This document shows, piece by piece, positions 52,173 to 60,561 of a stretch of DNA of 64,000 nucleotides. Numbering within the stretch: position 1 is the stretch's first letter; each line of letters starts with the position of its first letter. The translations under genes and the position numbers were made by a program. Source of the stretch: Pseudomonas plecoglossicida NBRC 103162 = DSM 15088 (GTDB taxonomy: Bacteria > Pseudomonadota > Gammaproteobacteria > Pseudomonadales > Pseudomonadaceae); the NCBI RefSeq assembly GCF_000730665.1, contig NZ_BBIV01000018.1, positions 62,001 to 126,000 on the forward strand, written 5' to 3'. Under the pieces are notes generated by a model. It made no database searches. It had not been told where the DNA came from and saw only the letters and a program-made list of their open reading frames with translations.

Positions 52173-53038
52173 ACCTCAAACATCTGACCCTGGCCCTGAC
52201 CTTGGCCAGCCTGCCCTCGCTGGCGGGCGCCACGCAAGTGCTGACCACCCTGCCCGTGACCCACAGCCTGGCCACTGCTCTGCTTGCCGGCACGTCGGTG
52301 CAGCTCACCCGCGCAGCCCCCGCCAACCTGCCGGCCAGCCGCCAGCCGGCGTACTTCAGCAGCCGTGGTGGCGCCAGCCTGGCCAAGGCTGCGCAGCAGG
52401 CGGATGCAGTGATTGGCGTGCGGTCCATCTGGCGCGACGACCCGCTGTATCCGATGGCCAGGCGCAGCAACATCCGGATCGTCGAGATCGACGCCGCACG
52501 CCCGGTAGACGGCGCATTACCGGGCATCGCCGTGAGCGGCGACGATGCCTACGCGGCCTACCCCTGGCTCAACCCGAGCAATCTGGGGCGCATGGCCGAT
52601 GTGCTGGCCAATGATCTGGAGCGCCTGGCACCGGTCGATCAGGCCCGGATCCAGGGCAACCTGGCGGGGCTCAAGCGCCAGTTGCTGGCGTTGACGGCCG
52701 ACAGCCAGACCAAGCTGGCGCAGGTCGACAACCTGTCGGTGGTCAGCCTGTCCGAGCGCCTGGGCTACCTGGCCAGCGGGCTGAACCTGGATGTGGTGCA
52801 ACAGCCGCTGCCCGCCGAGGGCAAGTGGGATGAGGCGGCGCTCAAGGCGTTGGGCGACAACTTGAAGGAGCAGGATGTGGCACTGGTGCTCGACCACCGG
52901 CAGCCGGAGGCAGCGGTGGTCGAGGTGATCAAGGCCAGCGGGGCGAAGCTGCTGGTGGTGGAGAGTGATCCGGAGGATGCGGTGGCCGGTTTGAAGGCCA
53001 GTGTCGATCAGGTGGTCGGGGCATTGAGCGAGGGTTGA
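52169..53038 (+). CDS. Second, divergent ZnuA-like binding protein
   Basis: 289-aa periplasmic protein with signal peptide (LALTLASLPSLAGA). The fold matches metal-binding proteins (TQVLTTLPVTHSLATALL, SLSERLGYLASGLNLDV), but the position of the usual NPH metal ligand reads PANLPASRQPAYF, without the His. A long insert with WRDDPLYPMARRSNIRIVEI is also unusual. It may bind a metal chelate or act as an accessory to the first binding protein. Last gene of the operon. Confidence 0.82.
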   Translation: MNLKHLTLALTLASLPSLAGATQVLTTLPVTHSLATALLAGTSVQLTRAAPANLPASRQPAYFSSRGGASLAKAAQQADAVIGVRSIWRDDPLYPMARRSNIRIVEIDAARPVDGALPGIAVSGDDAYAAYPWLNPSNLGRMADVLANDLERLAPVDQARIQGNLAGLKRQLLALTADSQTKLAQVDNLSVVSLSERLGYLASGLNLDVVQQPLPAEGKWDEAALKALGDNLKEQDVALVLDHRQPEAAVVEVIKASGAKLLVVESDPEDAVAGLKASVDQVVGALSEG

Positions 53039-53051
53039 TGCTGTTTGCACT

Positions 53052-53072
53052 GGCCCTATCGCCGGCCAGCCC
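53052..53072. repeat. Degenerate REP half-site
   Basis: GCCCTATCGCCGGCCAGCCC, between the convergent metal-uptake and DUF1615 genes, resembles half of the REP unit found elsewhere in the window. Confidence 0.4.
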
Positions 53073-53080
53073 AGGCAAAC

Positions 53081-54163
53081 CTAGCGCTTCATGCAGCGCT
53101 GGTATCGCTCGTCCACCCGCCCGGCAAACCACGCCGTGGTCAGCTTGCGGGTAATCTTCGGGCTCTTCAGCTCGATCCCCGGCAGCACCGCCCGCGGCAC
53201 CGGCTTGCCCGCCGCCGCATCGGCCAAGGCGAACACCCCGCTGTACAACTTGCTGTCCTCGAACGCCAGGCGATCACCTTTCTCCAGCTGGCTACGGATC
53301 TGCGTATTGCGCAACCCCAGCTTGACGCCCAGCTTGCGCGCCGCCTGCTCGGTGCTGCCGGGCATGATCGACCCGGGCGCGATCAAGTCACCATCAAGCG
53401 CCAGCCGAGTCCCCGTCGCCTTGCTCAACGCCGCCTGGAACGCGGCATTGCGGCTGGCGTACCAGCCAGCGTTGAAATCGGCGAAGCGGTAGAGCTGGCG
53501 CTCGTAGTTGGCCGGGTAACCGAGCAAGTGGGCGATGCCAAAGTACATGCCGCCTCTGCGGGTGAAGACTTCCTGCCGAATCGTCCCGTCGTAGGCGTAG
53601 GGATAATCCTTGGCATGCTGTTCGGCGAATTCGATACTGACCTGCATCGGCCCCCCGGTATGCACCGGGTTGAGGCCACCGAGCAAGCTCTTGCCCAACG
53701 GCAAGCGGGCGATGAACTCGTCGAACAGCGCGCTCAGCTCCTTCTCGCTGCGCACCGCGAGCAAGCGCTGCTGGTAGGTCTTGCCGTTGCCTGAAGTCGT
53801 GTTCAATGCACCGTCGACCAGCAAGCGCGGCACATGCATGCGCGCCGCGCGGCGGTCGATTTCCTCGCGGGCGATACGGCCAAGGTTGGGCACCTGCGGG
53901 TCGGCACTGAACGTCGATTCCTGCTCGGTCACCGCCAGCACCGCACACAGGTTGCTCTTGCTCGGCGCGATGCGCTGGGCCTCGAACGCCTGCTGGATAT
54001 CCTTGGCCCAGCCTTCGCGGTCCTTGGCCTGGGCAGGCAGCAGGCGCAGCAGCTGGGCGCGTACCTTGGCAGGGTCGGCCTCGGGTTCTTCCTCACGGCG
54101 CCCGACGCAGCCTTGCAACAGCGCCAGGGCCATCAGGCCCGCCGCGATTAACCGAGCGTTCAG
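53081..54163 (-). CDS. DUF1615 family lipoprotein
   Basis: About 360-aa envelope protein of a widespread but functionally unknown family (conserved TEQESTFSADPQVPNLGRIA, GGPMQVSIEFAEQHAKDYPY, RRGGMYFGIAHLLGYP). I place the start at CTG 54163: it gives the lipoprotein signal NARLIAAGLMALALLQGC, overlaps the upstream isochorismatase stop (CTGA), and has GGTGA six bases upstream. The first ATG (54133) would leave only eight residues before the lipobox Cys. The lysozyme-like fold seen in parts is inference. Confidence 0.82.
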   Translation of the reverse strand: MNARLIAAGLMALALLQGCVGRREEEPEADPAKVRAQLLRLLPAQAKDREGWAKDIQQAFEAQRIAPSKSNLCAVLAVTEQESTFSADPQVPNLGRIAREEIDRRAARMHVPRLLVDGALNTTSGNGKTYQQRLLAVRSEKELSALFDEFIARLPLGKSLLGGLNPVHTGGPMQVSIEFAEQHAKDYPYAYDGTIRQEVFTRRGGMYFGIAHLLGYPANYERQLYRFADFNAGWYASRNAAFQAALSKATGTRLALDGDLIAPGSIMPGSTEQAARKLGVKLGLRNTQIRSQLEKGDRLAFEDSKLYSGVFALADAAAGKPVPRAVLPGIELKSPKITRKLTTAWFAGRVDERYQRCMKR

Positions 54164-54711
54164 GGCTGGTCACCGACCATGTAAGTCTTGCTGATATGTC
54201 GGAACCGAGGATGGCTGGCATTGCCCAGCAGTTCGAACAGAACCATCTCGCGGGTCACCAACTGGGCGCCCGCCTGGGCCATGCGCGCGAGCCCGGCAGC
54301 CTTGTTGGCCGGTGTGCGGCTGTCGCACACGTCCTCGACCACGCACACCTGCTTGCCCAGGTGCAGCAGACCGAGCACGGTCTGCAGCACGCATACATGG
54401 GTTTCCATGCCGCAGACGATCACCTGCTCGCGCGCCAGCAGGCTGTCGGGCAAGCACTGGGCCGCCACGCAGGAAAAATGGGTCTTCTCCACCACCTCGG
54501 CGCTCGGCGCGACCGCCAGCAGTTCAGGCAGCGTGTGGCCCAGGCCCTTTGGGTACTGTTCGGAAATCACGGTCGGCAGTTCCAGGTCGGCGCATGCCGC
54601 CAGCAACCAGCGCGCGCGTGCGCGCATGCCGTCAGGGTCGCTCATGGCGCCGATGAGTTTTTCCTGGATGTCGACGACCAGCAGCGTGGTCTTGTGAGGA
54701 TCGATCAGCAT
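54160..54711 (-). CDS. Isochorismatase-like cysteine hydrolase
   Basis: 183-aa hydrolase with the complete family triad: D14 (LVVDIQEKL), K76 (VEKTHFSC) and C107 (GMETHVCVLQT, preceded by the cis-peptide bond region). Size fits the YcaC/nicotinamidase-like group; the substrate is unknown. It overlaps the DUF1615 gene, so the two are translationally coupled. Confidence 0.88.
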   Translation of the reverse strand: MLIDPHKTTLLVVDIQEKLIGAMSDPDGMRARARWLLAACADLELPTVISEQYPKGLGHTLPELLAVAPSAEVVEKTHFSCVAAQCLPDSLLAREQVIVCGMETHVCVLQTVLGLLHLGKQVCVVEDVCDSRTPANKAAGLARMAQAGAQLVTREMVLFELLGNASHPRFRHISKTYMVGDQP

Positions 54712-54798
54712 TGTCTGCCTCTTGCCTGGGAAAACGCCTAGCCTCCATCAGGCAAGCGGCGACGTCAATCAGGCGCTCAGGCAATGCGCTTGGGGACT

Positions 54799-55200
54799 TC
54801 ACGCATCCCGCAGCAAGTCATGCGCATCCAGCAAGCGGAACGCGACCTGCGGATTACGTTCCAGCCCACGCCTTATGGCGGCAGGAATCGACTGCCGGGT
54901 CTTGCGACACAGCCCGATCTGGGCATCGAGTTCGATGACGATGCCGCGCATGGTACGGACTTCGTTGAACCCCGGTTCTATATGCACCCGAATGCCAAGG
55001 TTCTCGAACATCCGCGCCTGCAGGCGCCGCAGGTCTTCCAGGTCCTTGAGGTTTTCCAGACGTTCGATCAGGCGCTTTTCTTCCTGCCGGGTGAGCAGCA
55101 GGATGCGCTGGGCCGCTGGCGGGGATTCGGCCAGGTTCTCGCGGCCGCAGTCGCAGGCGCCAGGGGGGCAGGGTTGGCGGAGTGGGGGCGGTGTGCTCAT
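54799..55200 (-). CDS. Conserved hypothetical protein, 133 aa
   Basis: Soluble protein with an N-terminal cysteine cluster (CPPGACDCG) that could bind metal, and a charged helical middle (LTRQEEKRLIERLENLKDLE). No signal peptide. No family recognised. The minus-strand Shine-Dalgarno is weak, but codon use is normal. Confidence 0.65.
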   Translation of the reverse strand: MSTPPPLRQPCPPGACDCGRENLAESPPAAQRILLLTRQEEKRLIERLENLKDLEDLRRLQARMFENLGIRVHIEPGFNEVRTMRGIVIELDAQIGLCRKTRQSIPAAIRRGLERNPQVAFRLLDAHDLLRDA

Positions 55201-55220
55201 GGGGCAAGCATAGCCTGATC

Positions 55221-55317
55221 TGGCCTCATCGCCGGCAAGCCGGCTCCCACAGGGACGCCACTGAGCCTGATGTGGGAGCCGGCTTGTCGTGGCGACGAAC
55301 CGCGGCGATAAGGCCCT
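55221..55317. repeat. REP pair in inverted orientation
   Basis: CATCGCCGGCAAGCCGGCTCCCACAGG and GTGGGAGCCGGCTTGTCG units oppose each other, separated by about 20 bases, between the hypothetical gene and the LysR gene. Confidence 0.7.
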
Positions 55318-55323
55318 CGAAGA

Positions 55324-56208
55324 CTAGAGCTGCGCCAACCGTTCTCGCAAAAACCCGACAAACCCTTGCACCGGCCTCGCCACCTGCCGATGCTGCGGAT
55401 ACACCGCCGACAACTGCAAGGCCGGCGGCGCCCAGTCGTCCAGCAGCGTCACCAATCGCCCCTCGGCCAATGCCTGCCCGACGATGAAGGTCGGCAGGTA
55501 GGTCACCCCCATCCCGGCGATCGCCGCATCGCGAAGCATCTCCCCGTTGTTGGCACGCATCCGCCCGCTCACGGCGATGGCCTGGGCCTTGCCGGCGTGC
55601 CTGAACTGCCACTGCACCTGCCGTGAATGCCCATAAGGCAAGCAGTCATGCCCGGCCAGCTCAGCAGGCCGACGCGGCACGCCCCGCGCTTTCAGGTAGG
55701 CAGGGCTCGCACAGTACACCCGCTCGACATCGGCGATGCGCCGCGCGATCAGGCTCGAGTCCTCCAGCGCACCGATGCGCAAGGCCAGGTCATAACCCTC
55801 GCCGATCAAGTCCACGGCGCGGTCGCTGAGGTCCACCTCCACATCTACCTGCGGGTGCAGTTGCAGGAACTCAGTCAGCAGGCAGCCCAGGTGCGCCATG
55901 GCGAACGACAGCGGCGCACTCAGGCGCAAGGTGCCACGCAAGGCCTGGGTCTGGCCGCTGATGTCCTGCTCGACCTGCTGCACCTCGCCCAGCAGGCGCA
56001 ATGCCGACTGGTAGTAGTGCTGGCCCAGCGGCGTGGCGTCCAGGCGCCGGGTAGAGCGGTTGAGCAGGCGCACGCCAAGGCGCTCCTCCAGTTGCATCAG
56101 GCGCCGGCTGACCGATTGCTTGGACATGCCCAGGCGGTCGGCGGCGGCAGTGAAGCTGCCGGCGTCCATGACCTGGGCAAAGATGCGCATGTCTTCGTAC
56201 GGGTTCAT
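55324..56208 (-). CDS. LysR-family transcriptional regulator
   Basis: 294-aa regulator with the N-terminal winged helix (about 3-62: AGSFTAAADRLGMSKQSVSR) and a periplasmic-binding-like effector domain. The start was set at 56208, with AGCGAG upstream, over 56232. It is divergent from a truncated hydrolase gene; LysR regulators usually control such divergent genes, so its original target may be the deleted part. Confidence 0.9.
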   Translation of the reverse strand: MNPYEDMRIFAQVMDAGSFTAAADRLGMSKQSVSRRLMQLEERLGVRLLNRSTRRLDATPLGQHYYQSALRLLGEVQQVEQDISGQTQALRGTLRLSAPLSFAMAHLGCLLTEFLQLHPQVDVEVDLSDRAVDLIGEGYDLALRIGALEDSSLIARRIADVERVYCASPAYLKARGVPRRPAELAGHDCLPYGHSRQVQWQFRHAGKAQAIAVSGRMRANNGEMLRDAAIAGMGVTYLPTFIVGQALAEGRLVTLLDDWAPPALQLSAVYPQHRQVARPVQGFVGFLRERLAQL

Positions 56209-56293
56209 TGTCTCGCTCTTGGTGACAGTCAAACGCTTTATAGCGGCTTTTTCCCGTCTACGCAGCCCCCTACTCTACGCATAGGTCGCAGCG

Positions 56294-56659
56294 ATGGCAT
56301 CGTACAAGCAGTTTGCCGAGGGGCACTTCCTGACCACCGGAATGATGAAGTGGTTCTGGGACAACTACACCACGGATGCCAAGGCGCGCGAACAGATCTA
56401 CACCTCGCCGCTGCGGGCCACTACGGAGCAGCTAAAGGGCTTGCCACCGGCGCTGGTGCAAACGGCCGAGTTCGATGTGTTGCGCGATGAAGGTGAGGCT
56501 TATGCGCGCAAGCTGGATGCGGCTGGCGTGACGGTGACGTCGGTGCGCTACAACGGGATGATTCATGACTACGGGTTGCTCAACCCGTTGAATCAGGTGC
56601 CGGCGGTGAAGGCAGCGATGCGCCAGGCGGCTGCCGAACTGAAGGTACATCTTCACTGA
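56294..56659 (+). pseudogene. Truncated alpha/beta hydrolase (HSL-type), C-terminal third
   Basis: 121 residues match the end of hormone-sensitive-lipase-type hydrolases: catalytic Asp in AEFDVLRDEGEAYA and His in YNGMIHDYGLLNPL. The HGGG oxyanion motif and the GDSAGG nucleophile are missing because the gene begins almost at the LysR promoter. It is therefore a 5'-deleted remnant, even if an ATG at 56294 keeps a frame open. Confidence 0.82.
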
Positions 56660-56755
56660 CCCCATCGCTGGCAAGCCAGCTCCTACAGGTACCCCATCCG
56701 CCTCAAGAGCGGTGGCCTACCCCTGTGGGAGCCGGCTTGCCGGCGATGAGGCCTT
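56658..56755. repeat. REP pair in inverted orientation
   Basis: CATCGCTGGCAAGCCAGCTCC and GTGGGAGCCGGCTTGCCGGCGATGAGG face each other about 50 bases apart, between the hydrolase remnant and the DUF1330 gene. Confidence 0.7.
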
Positions 56756-56765
56756 CAGCAACAGC

Positions 56766-57059
56766 TCAAGGCTCAAACCCTTCCACGATGATCACCTCAG
56801 CCTTCGCCACCCCTTGCCGGTGGCTGCAGGCGTCCTGATACAGCTCAGACCGATAGCAGGCCACCGCCTGCTCATACGATTCGAACTCGATCACCACACT
56901 GCGCTGCGGCGTGGGCCGCCCTTCCATCGCCTCGCTACGCCCGCCCCTGGCCAGAAACCGCCCGCCGAAAGCCGCAAACGCCGCCGGCGCACGCTGGGTG
57001 TACTGCTGGTACTGCTCCGGGTCGGTCACGTCCACATGGGCGATCCAATAGGCTTTCAT
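56766..57059 (-). CDS. DUF1330 family protein
   Basis: 97-aa ferredoxin-fold protein (start MKAYWIAHVDVTDPEQY, then FLARGGRSEAMEGRP and SVVIEFESYEQAVACYRS) matching the DUF1330 dimeric barrel family. CAGGAGAG precedes the ATG. It is divergent from ribBX across 78 bases that hold the palindrome ATGGTATACCAT. Confidence 0.88.
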   Translation of the reverse strand: MKAYWIAHVDVTDPEQYQQYTQRAPAAFAAFGGRFLARGGRSEAMEGRPTPQRSVVIEFESYEQAVACYRSELYQDACSHRQGVAKAEVIIVEGFEP

Positions 57060-57094
57060 CCGCTGCTCTCCTGTCGCAAAACTATTTGTGTATG

Positions 57095-57106
57095 ATGGTA
57101 TACCAT
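57095..57106. promoter_or_regulatory. Palindromic operator in DUF1330-ribBX promoter
   Basis: ATGGTATACCAT is a perfect 12-bp palindrome overlapping a likely -10 region (TATGAT). On the reverse strand it reads TTATGGTATACCA, sharing TTATGGTATNCCA with the site at 58459-58481. The form suits a GntR-family repressor. Confidence 0.55.
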
Positions 57107-57137
57107 AAAAACCACCCCATCACCGTGAGCGTGCAGC

Positions 57138-58259
57138 ATGGCATTCAACAGCATCGAAGAACTCCTCGAGGACTACCGGCAAGGCAAGATGGTGCTGCTG
57201 GTGGACGACGAAGACCGGGAAAACGAAGGCGACCTGCTGATCGCCGCCGAGCGCTGTGACGCTCAAGCCATCAACTTCATGGCCCGCCAGGCGCGTGGCC
57301 TGATCTGCCTGACACTGACCGACGATCACTGCCAGCGCCTGGGCCTGGAGCAGATGGTGCCGGCCAATGGCAGCGCGTTCAGCACCGCCTTCACCGTCTC
57401 CATCGAAGCCGCCACGGGCGTCACCACCGGCATCTCCGCCGCCGACCGGGCGCGGACCGTGGCGGCGGCCATGGCACCGAACGCCCGCCCCGAAGACCTG
57501 GTTCAGCCCGGCCACATCTTCCCCCTGCGCGCCCGCGAAGGCGGCGTGCTGACCCGCGCCGGGCACACCGAGGCCGGTTGCGACCTGGCGCGCCTGGCCG
57601 GTTTCACCCCGGCGTCGGTGATCGTCGAAGTGCTCAACGACGACGGCACCATGGCCCGGCGGTCGGACCTTGAAGTGTTCGCCGCCGAGCATGGCATCAA
57701 GATCGGCACCATCGCCGACCTCATCCACTACCGCCTGAGCACCGAGCAGACCATCAAGCGCATCGGCGAGCGCGAACTGCCGACCGTGCATGGCACCTTC
57801 CGCCTGGTCACCTACGAGGACCGCATCGAAGGGGGCGTGCACATGGCCATGGTCATGGGCGATATCCGCCGCGAGCAGCCGACCCTGGTGCGTGTGCATG
57901 TGATCGACCCACTGCGCGACCTGGTCGGGGCCGAATACGCAGGGCCGGCCAACTGGACGCTGTGGGCGGCGCTGCAGAAGGTCGCGGAGGAAGGTACCGG
58001 GGTGGTGGTGATCCTGGCCAACCATGAGTCCTCGCAGGCCTTGCTGGAACGGGTGCCGCAGCTGACCCAACCCGTACGGCCCTACCAGCGTGGCCAGTCG
58101 AAGGTGTATTCGGAAGTCGGGACCGGCGCGCAGATACTGCAAGACCTGGGCGTGGGCAAGCTGCGCCACCTGGGCCCGCCGCTCAAGTACGCGGGCCTGG
58201 CCGGATATGAGCTGGAAGTGGTGCAGAGCATTGCGTTCGAGCCGGGGATGGTTGGCTGA
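57138..58259 (+). CDS. ribBA: RibBX: 3,4-dihydroxy-2-butanone-4-phosphate synthase with degenerate GTP cyclohydrolase II domain
   Basis: 373 aa. The N-terminal RibB domain (about 1-200) has the acidic loop DDEDRENEGDL, ATGVTTGISAADRA and TRAGHTEAGCDL, which supports conversion of ribulose 5-phosphate to the four-carbon riboflavin precursor. The C-terminal half (about 205-373) aligns with GTP cyclohydrolase II but lacks the zinc Cys-rich SLRCDCG-type motif; the region reads LRDLVGAEYAGPANW. It is thus probably inactive as a cyclohydrolase. No FMN riboswitch precedes it. Confidence 0.92.
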   Translation: MAFNSIEELLEDYRQGKMVLLVDDEDRENEGDLLIAAERCDAQAINFMARQARGLICLTLTDDHCQRLGLEQMVPANGSAFSTAFTVSIEAATGVTTGISAADRARTVAAAMAPNARPEDLVQPGHIFPLRAREGGVLTRAGHTEAGCDLARLAGFTPASVIVEVLNDDGTMARRSDLEVFAAEHGIKIGTIADLIHYRLSTEQTIKRIGERELPTVHGTFRLVTYEDRIEGGVHMAMVMGDIRREQPTLVRVHVIDPLRDLVGAEYAGPANWTLWAALQKVAEEGTGVVVILANHESSQALLERVPQLTQPVRPYQRGQSKVYSEVGTGAQILQDLGVGKLRHLGPPLKYAGLAGYELEVVQSIAFEPGMVG

Positions 58260-58297
58260 TCGCCTGGCATTGAACCCAGTGGTTTCCCTGTGGTTTC
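58260..58297. repeat. Short tandem duplication after ribBX
   Basis: GTGGTTTCCCT is duplicated in tandem within 58279-58303, just before the REP pair. Non-coding. Confidence 0.4.
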
Positions 58298-58392
58298 CCT
58301 GTGGAAGCCGGCTTGCCGGCGATAGGGCCCGAACAGGCAGCACAAGTAGGTTGTCTGCACCGGCCTCATCGCCGGCAAGCCAGCTCCCACAA
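58298..58392. repeat. REP pair in inverted orientation
   Basis: GTGGAAGCCGGCTTGCCGGCGATAGGG and CTCATCGCCGGCAAGCCAGCTCCCAC oppose each other between ribBX and the ABC transporter operon. Confidence 0.7.
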
Positions 58393-58458
58393 GAGGGGGC
58401 GCGCCGGCTTCCGGATCCGAGTGATGGCCGGTAGCCTCATCCCTCTTGCGAAAAGTTT

Positions 58459-58481
58459 GGAATACCATAATATGATATCCC
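58459..58481. promoter_or_regulatory. Candidate operator upstream of polyamine-type ABC operon
   Basis: GGAATACCATA and TATGATATCCC form an imperfect inverted repeat (9 of 11) around one A. The reverse strand contains TTATGGTATTCCA, nearly the same as the ribBX promoter site. It lies about 135 bases ahead of the binding-protein gene. Confidence 0.5.
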
Positions 58482-58615
58482 GTAGACCTTGAATCGACAG
58501 GCCGCCTACACTCAAGAAACGGCCACCCGCACATTGTCAAAGCTGCTCCCCGAATACTGTTGGCGGGCACACACCCAGCCCCGCCTCGAATAACAAAAGC
58601 AACGAGGGCGTAATC

Positions 58616-59641
58616 ATGCTGTTGAGCAAACGTGTAACCGCAGTGCTGTCCGCCAGCCTGCTGACCCTGGCCTGCCAGGCCGCCCAGGCCGCCGACAGCC
58701 TCAACTTCGTCAGTTGGGGCGGGACCACCCAGGACGCCCAGAAAGAAGCGTGGGCCGTACCCTTCAGCAAAGCGACCGACATCAAGGTCGTCCAGGACGG
58801 CCCCACCGACTACGGCAAGCTCAAAGCCATGGTCGAAAGCGGCAACGTGCAATGGGACGTGGTCGACGTCGAAGCCGACTTCGCCCTGCGTGCCGCCAGC
58901 GAAGGCCTGCTCGAACCGCTCGATTTCAACACCATCCAACGCGACAAGATCGACCCGCGCTTTGTCTCCGACCATGGCGTCGGTTCGTTCTTCTTCTCCT
59001 TCGTGCTCGGCTACAACGAAGGCAAGCTCGGCGCCAACAAGCCGGTGGACTGGACCGCGCTGTTCGACACCAAGACCTACCCCGGCAAACGCGCCCTGTA
59101 CAAGTGGCCGAGCCCCGGCGTGCTGGAACTGGCCCTGCTGGCCGACGGAGTAGCCCCTGACAAGCTCTATCCGCTGGACCTGGACCGCGCCTTCAAGAAA
59201 CTCGACACCATCAAGAAGGACATCGTCTGGTGGGGCGGTGGCGCGCAGTCGCAGCAACTGCTGGCCTCCGGTGAAGCCTCGCTCGGCCAGTTCTGGAACG
59301 GCCGCGTCTATGCCCTGCAGCAAGACGGCGCGCCGGTCGGCGTGAGCTGGAAACAGAACCTGGTCATGGCCGATTTTCTGGTCATCCCCAAAGGCGCCAA
59401 GAACAAGGACGCGGCCATGAAGTTCCTGGCCAACGCCAGCAGCGCCGAGGGCCAGGCCGAGTTCGCCAACAAGACCGCCTACGCCCCGGTGAACGTCGAC
59501 AGCGTGGCCAAGCTGGACAAGGACCTTGCGCAGAACCTGCCGACCGCCTATGCCCAGGACCAGGTCACCCTGGACTTTGCCTACTGGGCGAAGAACGGCC
59601 AGGCCATCGCCGCGCGCTGGAATGAGTGGCTGGTGAAATGA
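58616..59641 (+). CDS. Polyamine-type ABC transporter substrate-binding protein
   Basis: 341-aa periplasmic protein with signal peptide (LSASLLTLACQAAQA, cleavage before ADSLNFVSWGG). The PotD/PotF-like features are WDVVDVEADFALRAASEGLLEP, YKWPSPGVLELALLADG and GEASLGQFWNGRVYALQ. Ligand could be putrescine, spermidine or another small amine or opine. First gene of a four-gene operon; the permease start overlaps its stop. Confidence 0.88.
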   Translation: MLLSKRVTAVLSASLLTLACQAAQAADSLNFVSWGGTTQDAQKEAWAVPFSKATDIKVVQDGPTDYGKLKAMVESGNVQWDVVDVEADFALRAASEGLLEPLDFNTIQRDKIDPRFVSDHGVGSFFFSFVLGYNEGKLGANKPVDWTALFDTKTYPGKRALYKWPSPGVLELALLADGVAPDKLYPLDLDRAFKKLDTIKKDIVWWGGGAQSQQLLASGEASLGQFWNGRVYALQQDGAPVGVSWKQNLVMADFLVIPKGAKNKDAAMKFLANASSAEGQAEFANKTAYAPVNVDSVAKLDKDLAQNLPTAYAQDQVTLDFAYWAKNGQAIAARWNEWLVK

Positions 59642-60555
59642 AAGTCGCCATCAACGCCCTGCACAACGCGCAAGGTGCCCCCACGGGCACCGGCGCCCCG
59701 GGAGCGGTCCCTCGCCGCGAACCGATGAGCCGCCGCTGGAAAGGCAGCCGCAACCTGCTGCCGGCCCTATTGTTCCTCGGCTTGTTCTTCTTCGCGCCGC
59801 TGATCGGCCTGCTGCTGCGCGGCGTGCTGGAGCCCGTGCCGGGGCTGGGCAACTACGAGCAACTGTTCGCCAACTCGGCCTATGCGCGGGTGCTGTTCAA
59901 CACCTTCTCGGTGGCCGGCGTGGTCACCCTGATCAGCGTGCTGCTGGGCTTCCCGCTGGCCTGGGCGATCACCCTGGTGCCCAAGGGCTGGGGCCGCTGG
60001 CTGCTGAACATCGTGCTGCTGTCGATGTGGACCAGCCTGCTGGCGCGCACCTACTCGTGGCTGGTGCTGCTGCAGAGCTCGGGGGTGATCAACAAGGTGC
60101 TGATGGCCCTGGGCATCATCGACACGCCGCTGGAGATGGTGCACAACCTGACCGGCGTGGTGATCGGCATGAGCTACATCATGATCCCGTTCATCGTGCT
60201 GCCGCTGCAGGCGACCATGCATGCCATCGACCCGATGGTGCTGCAGGCCGGCTCCATCTGCGGCGCCAGCCCCTGGACCAACTTCTGGAAGGTGTTCCTG
60301 CCGCTGTGCCGCTCGGGGCTGTTCTCCGGTGCGTTGATGGTGTTCGTGATGTCGCTCGGTTACTACGTGACCCCGGCCCTGCTCGGCGGTGCGCAGAACA
60401 TGATGCTGCCCGAATTCATCATCCAGCAGGTGCAGTCGTTCCTCAACTGGGGCCTGGCCAGCGCCGCCGCCGCACTGCTGGTGGTCATCACCCTGGTGCT
60501 CTTCTACCTGTACCTGAAGCTGCAGCCGGAATCCCCGGTCGGCAACGCGAGGTAA
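59638..60555 (+). CDS. ABC transporter permease (PotB/PotH-like)
   Basis: 305-aa inner-membrane protein with six predicted spans and the EAA-type loop DPMVLQAGSICGASPWTNFWKVFLPL (here split: MVLQAGSICGASP and FWKVFLPLCRSG). The N-terminal 35 residues are a cytoplasmic extension. The ATG overlaps the upstream stop (ATGA). Confidence 0.88.
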   Translation: MKVAINALHNAQGAPTGTGAPGAVPRREPMSRRWKGSRNLLPALLFLGLFFFAPLIGLLLRGVLEPVPGLGNYEQLFANSAYARVLFNTFSVAGVVTLISVLLGFPLAWAITLVPKGWGRWLLNIVLLSMWTSLLARTYSWLVLLQSSGVINKVLMALGIIDTPLEMVHNLTGVVIGMSYIMIPFIVLPLQATMHAIDPMVLQAGSICGASPWTNFWKVFLPLCRSGLFSGALMVFVMSLGYYVTPALLGGAQNMMLPEFIIQQVQSFLNWGLASAAAALLVVITLVLFYLYLKLQPESPVGNAR

Positions 60556-60561
60556 TCCGCC

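Noticed and set aside
57060..57137. FMN riboswitch ahead of ribBX
   Set aside because: The gap is only 78 bases and shows a palindromic operator; none of the conserved FMN-aptamer blocks is present.
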